Source: JANQFM01 sp035471925
GTDB taxonomy: Bacteria; Acidobacteriota; UBA6911; RPQK01; DATIPO01
Reading direction: 5' to 3'
Length of the DNA: 64,000 bases
NCBI GenBank assembly: GCA_035471925.1
Contig: DATIPO010000390.1
Span: forward strand, 9,809-73,808
Under the pieces are notes generated by a model. The model did not search any database. It was given only the letters and a program-made list of their open reading frames with translations, and was not told where the DNA came from. Shown one piece after another: positions 58,280 through 64,000 of the stretch. Every line of letters starts with the position of its first letter. Within the stretch, counting starts at the first letter, position 1. A program made the translations under genes and the position numbers.

Positions 58280-58917
58280 AGGTCCTCCTTCCAGGTGATC
58301 TTGCGGTTGGAGGCCTCACCCTCCACCACTCTGACCGGCTGGCCCAGGCGTTCCACCAAGGACGATTCGTCGGTTCCCAGGAAACCCTCGCGGGCAGCCC
58401 GGCGAAAAGCCTCCCTGAGGATTTCCCTTCGAAATCCTTGGGGGGTTTGGACGCGGTAAAGCCGAGAGCGGTCCAGCGTGCGGACCACTTGGCTGTCCTC
58501 CACCTCCTTGACGGTGTCGCTGACGGGCAGAGCCGGGATGCAGGCTCCATGCTCCCGCGCTCCCTCGATGACCCGCGTGATGAGCTCGGTCGAGCAATGA
58601 GGACGGGCGGCATCGTGCACCAGCACCAGTTGGGCTTGAGGAGGCAGCGCCTCCAGTCCGCGGACGACCGAGTCCTGGCGATGGGAACCGCCTTCCCGGA
58701 CCGCTACCCGCGCTCCCTCGGCCAGGGCGCCGACTTCGTCTTCCACCTGCTGGCGGAAGGCGTCCGGCACAACCACTACGGCACTGGTGCAATGGGGCAG
58801 GAAGGTCCGCAAGGCATGCAGGTAGACGGGTTCTCCCTGCATAGGCAGAAACTGCTTGGGGACTTCGGACCCGAAGCGGCGGCCCCATCCTGCTGCCGCC
58901 AACACCAATCCGATCAT
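58276..58917 (-). CDS. ispD: 2-C-methyl-D-erythritol 4-phosphate cytidylyltransferase
   Basis: The 213-residue protein matches IspD: LAAAGWGRRFGSEVPKQFLPMQGEPV, VREGGSHRQDSVVRGL, LVLVHDAARPHCS, a LPVSDTVKEV loop and LYRVQTPQGFRREIL. It forms CDP-methylerythritol from MEP and CTP, the step two before IspF. It overlaps ispF and the upstream PIN/TRAM gene by 4 bp each. The Gly-rich CTP loop (AAAGWGRRFGS) is slightly different from the common AAGxGxR but conserves the basic residues. Confidence 0.95.
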   Translation of the reverse strand: MIGLVLAAAGWGRRFGSEVPKQFLPMQGEPVYLHALRTFLPHCTSAVVVVPDAFRQQVEDEVGALAEGARVAVREGGSHRQDSVVRGLEALPPQAQLVLVHDAARPHCSTELITRVIEGAREHGACIPALPVSDTVKEVEDSQVVRTLDRSRLYRVQTPQGFRREILREAFRRAAREGFLGTDESSLVERLGQPVRVVEGEASNRKITWKEDL

Positions 58918-59954
58918 TGCAGGTTGCCCACCTTCTGCTGGCGGGCTTCTTCGCGCTGGGAGGAGCGGCTCCCCTCACCCGACTGGTATTTGCCGAAAAT
59001 CATCTTGCCGGCAGTCGTCTGGAGCACGCTGGTGACCTGGATGTCGACGGTTTTGCCGATCTTGCGGCGGGCATTGTCCACCACCACCATGGTTCCGTCG
59101 TCCAGGTAGGCCACGCCCTGGTTGTACTCCTTGCCTTCCTTGAGGATGAAGACGCGCATGATCTCGCCCGGCAGGACCACCGGCTTGAGGGCGTTGGCCA
59201 GTTCGTTGATGTTGAGCACCTCGACCCCTCTCAACTGGGCCACTTTGTTGAGATTGAAGTCATTGGTGACGATCTTGGCGTTGGTTTCCTTGGCCAGTTC
59301 GATCAGCTTCATGTCGACTTCGCGCACGCTGGGATAATCATGATCGACGATCTTGACCCGCAGGCCTGGCTTTTTCTGAATCTTCTGCAAGATGTCCAAC
59401 CCCCGGCGGCCCCGATTGCGCTTGACCGAATCAGCCGAGTCGGCCACCATCTGCAACTCTCTGAGAACGAACTCGGGGACCAGCAATTGGCCGTCAATGA
59501 ATCCCGTTTCCAGCACGTCGGCCACCCGGCCGTCGATGATGACACTGGTGTCGAGGACTTTAGCCGAGCGCCGCTGTCCGCGGTCGACAAGTCCGAAAAT
59601 GTCAAGATTCAGCGAATCGCCCTTGAGCACCCCCACCAGCAGGCCGACGTAGGTCATGGCAGCCAGCGTCAGCACCTGCAAAAATGTGGCGGTATTGGCA
59701 TCGAGGAAGGTCATGTTGTCGATGATCAGGCTGACCAGCGTGGCTCCGGCAATACCCAAGAGCACGCCCAGGCCCGCGCCGATCAAGGCCTTGAGCGAAC
59801 TGCCGCGAATGGCCATTTCAAATGTGACGATGACCAGGGAGATCAGGAATCCCGTCAAAAGGGCGTAGAGTCCGCTGAGGCTGAAGGGCCTCAGGAAGTA
59901 GGTGGCCAAGGTGAAGGCCAAGGTGAACAGGCCTCGGATCATCCAGATACGCAT
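58914..59954 (-). CDS. PIN/TRAM domain membrane protein (YacL-like)
   Basis: The 346-residue protein has four N-terminal TM helices (~7-115), a PIN ribonuclease-like domain (~135-265; KVLDTSVIIDGRVADVLETGF, and acidic residues in IVTNDFNLNKVA) and a TRAM-like C-terminal domain (~280-335; YLDDGTMVVVDNARRKIGKTVDIQVTSVLQT). This is the B. subtilis YacL type, found next to radA and ispD in many genomes. It may be a membrane-attached RNase or RNA-binding protein; function is not settled. TACAAT at 59975-59980 lies 20 nt before the chosen ATG, inside a longer in-frame extension, which supports the shorter start. Confidence 0.9.
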   Translation of the reverse strand: MRIWMIRGLFTLAFTLATYFLRPFSLSGLYALLTGFLISLVIVTFEMAIRGSSLKALIGAGLGVLLGIAGATLVSLIIDNMTFLDANTATFLQVLTLAAMTYVGLLVGVLKGDSLNLDIFGLVDRGQRRSAKVLDTSVIIDGRVADVLETGFIDGQLLVPEFVLRELQMVADSADSVKRNRGRRGLDILQKIQKKPGLRVKIVDHDYPSVREVDMKLIELAKETNAKIVTNDFNLNKVAQLRGVEVLNINELANALKPVVLPGEIMRVFILKEGKEYNQGVAYLDDGTMVVVDNARRKIGKTVDIQVTSVLQTTAGKMIFGKYQSGEGSRSSQREEARQQKVGNLQ

Positions 59955-59974
59955 ACTATTCTCTGCGACTCTCC

Positions 59975-59980
59975 ATTGTA
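59975..59980 (-). promoter_or_regulatory. Candidate -10 box (TACAAT) of the PIN/TRAM-ispD-ispF-suhB operon
   Basis: On the minus strand TACAAT precedes the ATG at 59954 by 20 nt, giving a short leader. It separates this operon from radA upstream. Confidence 0.4.
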
Positions 59981-60011
59981 GCATGCCCCCTGCGGGAATC
60001 TGCTTGGCAAA

Positions 60012-61367
60012 TTAAGCATCGGCCCATTCCAAAAAGTCGAGAATCGACTTGACGCCTTGCAGGCCGATACCCTTGACGGGTTCGGAAAGAGGCAGGTTGG
60101 AGGCTGGAAGAACCACTCTGGAAAACCCCATGGCTTTGGCCTCCCTGACCCGCACGTGGGCCGACGACACTGCTCTCACCTCGCCGGCCAGACCGAGTTC
60201 GCCGAACACCACGCTCTTGGCCTCTTGAGGGCGGTTGCGAAAGCTTGAGATGATGGCAGCGGCCACAGCTAAGTCGCAGGCCGGCTCGTTGAGATCGAGG
60301 CCGCCGGCCACGTTGAGAAAGACGTCCGAGCCCAAGAGATGCATTCCCACCCTCCGCTCCAGCATCGCCAGCAACAGAGAGAGGCGGTTGCGGTCGACTC
60401 CGTTGGCTTCGCGGCGGGCGCTGCTGTAGTCGGTCTGGCTGACCAGGGCCTGCACTTCCACCAGCACGGGACGGGAGCCCTCCATGGCGGCAAAGACCAC
60501 CGATCCGGGGACATGGGGAGCCCGTTCAGTCAAGAACAGCTTGGACGGGTTTTCTACCTCGCGCAGTCCCAGGCCCGTCATCTCGAAAACCCCAAGCTCA
60601 TTGGCCGGACCGAAGCGGTTCTTGACGGCCCGCACGATGCGGTGATTGTGGCGGCCTTCGCCTTCGAAGTAGAGCACCGTGTCGACGATGTGCTCCAACG
60701 CCTTGGGACCGGCCAAGGCCCCGTCTTTTGTAATGTGGCCCACTAGAAACGTGGGGGTGCGCTGCTCCTTGGCGAAGCGCAGCAAGGCAGAAGCGCACTC
60801 GCGGACTTGGGAGATGCTACCGGGCACCGAATCCAGCTTCTCGCTGAAGACGGTTTGGATGGAATCCACGATCAGAACATTGGGACGCAGGCTTCGAGTT
60901 TCTTCGAAGATGGCCTCCAAACCCGTCTGTCCGATGAAGTAAAGCTCCTCTCCGGAGATTCCCAGACGGTCGCCGCGCATCTTGATCTGCTGAGCCGACT
61001 CCTCGCCCGCCACGTAAAGCGTCCGCAGTTGGCGGCGCGACAGGGCCTCGGCGGCCTGCAGAGCCAAAGTCGATTTGCCGACTCCGGGCTCGCCGCCCAG
61101 CAACACCAACGAGCCGGGGACGATGCCTCCTCCCAGAACGCGGTCGAATTCCCCGATCCCCGAGCGGACGCGCCACTGACTGTCCTTTTCGATGTCGCGG
61201 TAAGCCACCGCCGGCGAGCTCGCGCTCTTCCTCCTCTTGCCGGAGATGAGACGGCTGCTTTCCTCCGCCAGCGAATTCCATTCCTGGCAGCCGGGACAGC
61301 GTCCAAGCCATTTGGGACTGCGGGTTCCGCAGCTCTGGCAGACGAAAACGGTCACGCTCTTGGCCAT
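60012..61367 (-). CDS. radA: DNA repair protein RadA
   Basis: The 451-residue protein has the RadA plan: an N-terminal C4 zinc finger (FVCQSCGTRSPKWLGRCPGC), a RecA-like ATPase with Walker A GGEPGVGKST, the RadA-specific KNRFGPANELG motif and a C-terminal Lon-protease-like domain (~320-450). RadA helps branch migration in recombinational repair. TACAAT stands exactly 6 nt before the ATG at 61367, which suggests a leaderless mRNA; the in-frame ATG at 61385 would lie upstream of that box. A disA gene, usual in this neighbourhood in Firmicutes, is absent. Confidence 0.95.
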   Translation of the reverse strand: MAKSVTVFVCQSCGTRSPKWLGRCPGCQEWNSLAEESSRLISGKRRKSASSPAVAYRDIEKDSQWRVRSGIGEFDRVLGGGIVPGSLVLLGGEPGVGKSTLALQAAEALSRRQLRTLYVAGEESAQQIKMRGDRLGISGEELYFIGQTGLEAIFEETRSLRPNVLIVDSIQTVFSEKLDSVPGSISQVRECASALLRFAKEQRTPTFLVGHITKDGALAGPKALEHIVDTVLYFEGEGRHNHRIVRAVKNRFGPANELGVFEMTGLGLREVENPSKLFLTERAPHVPGSVVFAAMEGSRPVLVEVQALVSQTDYSSARREANGVDRNRLSLLLAMLERRVGMHLLGSDVFLNVAGGLDLNEPACDLAVAAAIISSFRNRPQEAKSVVFGELGLAGEVRAVSSAHVRVREAKAMGFSRVVLPASNLPLSEPVKGIGLQGVKSILDFLEWADA

Positions 61368-61373
61368 GCATTG

Positions 61374-61379
61374 ATTGTA
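61374..61379 (-). promoter_or_regulatory. Candidate -10 box (TACAAT), leaderless start of radA
   Basis: TACAAT-N6-ATG on the minus strand, the same geometry as at 6663. No ribosome site or clear -35 is present. Confidence 0.5.
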
Positions 61380-61514
61380 GGACATGCCTCCGGCAAAGAT
61401 CCGCCTCGCGCCTTTGACGACCTGCGCTGCAGGGCTGTCTGGCCGGCCTTCCCAAAGCAGCCGCAGCCGTTCACCCGTCTCTCATCATTTCTATTTCTTA
61501 TTTCTTTTCTTGTT

Positions 61515-61520
61515 TATAAT
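61515..61520 (+). promoter_or_regulatory. Candidate -10 box (TATAAT) of the small proline-rich peptide gene
   Basis: TATAAT lies in a T-rich stretch about 50 nt before the ATG at 61570. A convincing -35 is not visible. Confidence 0.45.
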
Positions 61521-61569
61521 AGAGGATTGGCCGATGCGGAACGAGCCCCCTTGTTTTGGAGGCGATATC

Positions 61570-61728
61570 ATGTTTCGCAGTATCTTGGCCGTTTTGGCAG
61601 TGTTGGTGGTGATAACCGGGGATAGTTTCAAAGAACTCCTCTCCGAGTCGGATCCTTATCCGATGCCTGAGGAGTGCAAGTTCGAACCCCGTCCTTCTTA
61701 CTGTCCTCCGCCGCCCCCCAATCCCTGA
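61570..61728 (+). CDS. Small secreted peptide with proline-rich end
   Basis: The 52-residue product starts with a hydrophobic signal-like segment (FRSILAVLAVLVVITG) followed by a short acidic region, two Cys separated by eight residues, and a C-terminal run of prolines (CPPPPPNP). GGAGG lies 7 nt before the ATG, and a TATAAT lies upstream, so it looks like a real small gene. An in-frame ATG at 61534 would add twelve residues. It resembles no family I know. Exported tiny proteins with two Cys may form one disulfide or bind a metal. Next gene begins 135 bp downstream. Confidence 0.55.
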   Translation: MFRSILAVLAVLVVITGDSFKELLSESDPYPMPEECKFEPRPSYCPPPPPNP

Positions 61729-61863
61729 GGAAGTTGACGGCTGGGAGCCGGTTCCAGACGCTCGGACTGCTCCGGAATCGGCTCCGCGAGACTCTTGTAT
61801 TTTGCAAGTCTGGAGTATTCTCTTGAAGCGTTTCGCGGGCCAATGTGCTAATCTTGATCTGCT

Positions 61864-62625
61864 ATGCCGATCGGTCAGGAGCAGTTCGAATTCCTGATGG
61901 GCCTTATCCGCTCGATAGTGGAAGTGTGGCTGCTTTGGACTGGTTTCCGCCAGCGTCTCATCCGGCGGATGCCGCTCTTCTACGCCTTCATAGCCTTCAG
62001 TCTTCTCCAGAACGTCGTGCTGCGGACTTACCGCATGTTCGACGAGGGAGGCTATCCTTCGTTCGTCCTCTATTCACAGATGTACTATTCTTCGGAGTAC
62101 ATCCTCTATTTGCTGCAGATGGCGATTCTGATTTGGTTCTATCGCATGTTTCGCAGCCGCAGGGACGGTCCGCTGTGGGTTGGCTTGGTCCTGTTCGCGC
62201 TCACCATGTCGGTTGTTTTCGCCCTTCCTTTCGACTTGACGAGAATCGGGAGCTTGCTGGTGATCATCAAGATCTGGCTGCTCACCGCACAAGCAGTGAT
62301 GTTGGCACTGGTGCTCTTTCACGTGGTTTCCAACCAGCGCATGAAGATCGGCTTCACGCACTTGGCCGTTCTGATCGGACTGAGCATCGAGATCACCATC
62401 GAGTACATATTCTGGGGCATTTATCTCAGCGGATTTCAGACTTACAGCCAGATTACTCCTTGGCTGGGGATTCTGCCGGTCTGTACCTGGATCTTTTGGT
62501 TTTGGACGATAAGAGGCTATTCGCCATCGGTGGTTGTAGCCAAGGTATCGCCTGATGAGCAGATGCGCCGAAGCGAGAGATTTGAAAAGGCGGTGAAATT
62601 ATTATTGCGAAAATCTTCCTTATAA
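61864..62625 (+). CDS. Seven-helix membrane protein of unknown function
   Basis: The 253-residue protein has about six to seven hydrophobic helices spread over its length and a short cytoplasmic tail with a charged SPDEQMRRSERFEKAVKLLLRK. No catalytic motif or known family is recognised. An extended -10 (TGCTAATCT, box 61849-61854) lies 9 nt before the ATG, a near-leaderless arrangement. The next gene begins 8 bp after its stop, so the two are probably one transcript and may form a complex. Similar proteins without assigned function occur in acidobacterial genomes, from memory. Confidence 0.75.
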   Translation: MPIGQEQFEFLMGLIRSIVEVWLLWTGFRQRLIRRMPLFYAFIAFSLLQNVVLRTYRMFDEGGYPSFVLYSQMYYSSEYILYLLQMAILIWFYRMFRSRRDGPLWVGLVLFALTMSVVFALPFDLTRIGSLLVIIKIWLLTAQAVMLALVLFHVVSNQRMKIGFTHLAVLIGLSIEITIEYIFWGIYLSGFQTYSQITPWLGILPVCTWIFWFWTIRGYSPSVVVAKVSPDEQMRRSERFEKAVKLLLRKSSL

Positions 62626-62633
62626 CCGGAGTC

Positions 62634-63038
62634 GTGGCGACCTTGCTCACCGTCCTCGCTTTGGCGGCCACGGTGGGTTTCGCGCGCTTGATCGCCGCCC
62701 GCGCCCCTCAGCGCAGGCCGGACGGCGAGCTCTCTTTCACTGACGTCATCTTGCAGGAAATGAGTTCTTCGGCCCATCGGGCCTTGCAAAGCGATCCGGA
62801 GTATCGGGAAAGGCTCTTCCGACGCTATGTTCCCCTGCTGCAGCAGGAAATGAGCACCTTGATGGATCACCGCCCCAACCTGCGGGCCCTTTTCTGGTAC
62901 GGGGTTTTCCGCTTCTACCTGTGGCTGCTGATGATGAGCAATCTGGCCCGCTGGACGGGTCTGGAGCGCGAAGGGCTGAGAATCCTGGCCTCTTCGCTGA
63001 TCGGCGTCCGCAAAGGAGTCCGACCGAACTCGCACTAG
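62634..63038 (+). CDS. Small membrane-associated protein of unknown function
   Basis: The protein (134 residues from GTG 62634) has an N-terminal hydrophobic segment and a second one near residue 95, with helical, Arg/Glu-rich regions between. The GTG is a poor choice: GGAG is only 2 nt away, and in-frame codons upstream (62598-62633, IIIAKIFLITGV) extend the hydrophobic segment. Three ATT codons stand at 62598-62606 with AAAAGG before them, so an AUU start overlapping the previous gene is possible. Function unknown; it is probably co-transcribed with the upstream membrane protein gene. Confidence 0.55.
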   Translation: MATLLTVLALAATVGFARLIAARAPQRRPDGELSFTDVILQEMSSSAHRALQSDPEYRERLFRRYVPLLQQEMSTLMDHRPNLRALFWYGVFRFYLWLLMMSNLARWTGLEREGLRILASSLIGVRKGVRPNSH

Positions 63039-63235
63039 CTGCGAGCTCGAGGGGGCCGTGGGACATCCTGGCGCGGCATCGCTGTCCCATCATACTCGGC
63101 GCACCGCGGCGCCGATTCGGCTCAAGACATTCTCGCCCCCGAACGACGGTGTCAACTACCCCTAGCGAGGGCCGCCGCTAATCTTGCCTGGTCTAGCCTT
63201 CCATCTTTCCAGACGTTTTCCGCCAACCCGCCCGC

Positions 63236-64000
63236 CTATTCCTGGCGCAGTGCAGTCAGCGGATCAATGCGTGAGGCGCGTCCCGCCGGGATCAGTCCCG
63301 ACACCACGGCCACGGTCGCAAGGAGCGCCGCGATCGCGGCGAAACTGAGCGGATCGGCGGCCTCTACGCCTTGCAGGAACGACCCCATGAAGCGGGTCAG
63401 TGCGAAGGCTCCCGCCATTCCGATGACGACGCCCGCGGCCGTGAGGCGTCCGACCCGGCGCAGGATCATGGTCATCACGTCCAGACGCCTGGCTCCCAGG
63501 GCCATGCGGATGCCGATTTCCCGCACTCTTTGGGAGACGAAGAAGGCCATCAATCCGTAGATGCCCACGGCCGCCAGCAGCAGAGCGCCCAGGGACAGAG
63601 CCCCCAGGGACTCGGTCAGGCTGCGCTGGGGCAGGAGAAAATCGTCCACCACTTGGCCAAGGCTGCGCACTTGAGTCAGCGGCAGGCTGGGATCGATTCG
63701 GGCCGCGGCTTGACGCACGGCGCCCGCGAGTTGAACCGGATCCTGAGCGCCCCGGGCCAGGATGCGGAAGTAGCGGCGGGGCGACTGCATTTGAGAGAGG
63801 AAAAGCAAGGGCTGATGAGACTGCGACAGCCCGGTCTGGCGCGTATCGCCCACGACTCCCACCACCGTCACTGGACGGGGCACATATTCCACTTCGATCT
63901 GGGCGCCCAGCGGATCGGCGCCAGGCCAGTGCTGATCGGCCATGGTGCGTGAGATAACGCCCGCCAAAGGAGCATTCTCGTCGTCGCTGAACTGCAGCAG
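63236..64000 (-). CDS. MacB/FtsX-type orphan permease, C-terminal part (5' end outside window)
   Basis: The frame is open to the window end; about 254 C-terminal residues are visible. They contain part of a periplasmic domain (VTVVGVVGDTRQTGLSQ, ARIDPSLPLTQVRSLGQVV) and the last three TM helices with YGLMAFFVSQRVREIGIRMALGARRLDVM, followed by RASRIDPLTALRQE, the usual end of the acidobacterial duplicated orphan permeases. It closely resembles the end of the protein at 20226-22643 in layout. Substrate unknown. The 63039-63235 gap has no recognisable element. Confidence 0.9.
   Translation of the reverse strand: MLQFSDDENAPLAGVISRTMADQHWPGADPLGAQIEVEYVPRPVTVVGVVGDTRQTGLSQSHQPLLFLSQMQSPRRYFRILARGAQDPVQLAGAVRQAAARIDPSLPLTQVRSLGQVVDDFLLPQRSLTESLGALSLGALLLAAVGIYGLMAFFVSQRVREIGIRMALGARRLDVMTMILRRVGRLTAAGVVIGMAGAFALTRFMGSFLQGVEAADPLSFAAIAALLATVAVVSGLIPAGRASRIDPLTALRQE

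Noticed and set aside
1..64000. CRISPR arrays, tRNA or rRNA genes, prophage or integrative element
   Set aside because: No regularly spaced direct repeats, no cloverleaf or rRNA segments, and no integrase, capsid or conjugation genes were seen. The only mobile element recognised is the IS200-type unit.

Overview
The window is high-GC chromosomal DNA with tightly packed genes, mostly metabolic and cell-envelope functions, and very little mobile DNA. The best guess for the source is an Acidobacteriota bacterium. Reasons: two large MacB/FtsX-type orphan permeases of the family described from acidobacteria (20226-22643 and the cut gene at the right edge), a CadC-like winged-helix protein fused to a TolB-type propeller, a sulfatase-fold/TPR fusion, secreted beta-sandwich proteins of a type common in that phylum, and an mglB-mglA pair. 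This is inference from gene content; no rRNA or tRNA gene is present to confirm it.

Layout. 1-5040: end of a GlcD-like FAD oxidase, a lipoprotein of the NamZ/DUF1343 family, then a leftward group of MddA-like methyltransferase, membrane protein and DUF4242 protein, and a small secreted protein. 5281-9858: a serine hydrolase divergent from a one-component regulator, and an SH3b protein. 9976-14461: an aminotransferase, then two tandem secreted peptides with an identical ten-cysteine spacing just upstream of an S9 peptidase. 14464-16779: repeats, an IS200-type element and an FGE-like lipoprotein gene whose 3' end exists in two further decayed copies. 16780-26046: glycosyltransferase, sulfatase-fold/TPR protein, orphan permease, CutA, FtsB-like protein and a DsbD with a doubled N-terminal domain. 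26317-31675: orphan sigma-region-4 protein, SufR-like regulator, small conserved-looking protein, a membrane-anchored Mla-type ATPase, a secreted protein, and a PLP decarboxylase. 31728-41749: MocR regulator divergent from the decarboxylase, 2-oxoacid:ferredoxin oxidoreductase (korAB), P5C dehydrogenase, TrmJ, an unusual radical SAM protein, mglBA and a TPR protein. 41795-53976: GlmU, DUF3299 with an ABC exporter-like pair, a TetR/DsrE/PNPOx-like group with a clear operator, two glycosyltransferases, PgsA, a fused AroD-AroE, and a large secreted protein. 54508-64000: SerB with a tiny leader ORF, a secreted kinase-fold protein, suhB-ispF-ispD-PIN/TRAM-radA, a small proline-rich peptide, two membrane proteins and the second orphan permease (cut by the window end).

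How genes work together. Several groups look co-transcribed: ispD, ispF and the PIN/TRAM gene overlap by 4 bp each and lie next to suhB and radA, an order like radA-disA-yacL-ispD-ispF of Firmicutes but without disA. KorA and KorB form one enzyme. DUF3299 plus ATPase plus permease form one transport unit. The TetR protein, its 14-bp palindrome, DsrE and PNPOx-like proteins form one regulon. The MocR/decarboxylase pair shares one promoter region with both -35 boxes in a palindrome.

The features that standard annotation would miss are: the ten-cysteine peptide pair; the tandem 100-bp remnants of the FGE-like 3' end split from the gene by an IS200 element; a family of intergenic hairpin repeats present in at least six copies; a recurring TANNNT box 6-9 nt upstream of start codons, which suggests frequent leaderless mRNAs; and short leader ORFs in front of serB and of the TPR gene. 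I saw no CRISPR array, prophage, rRNA or tRNA gene.
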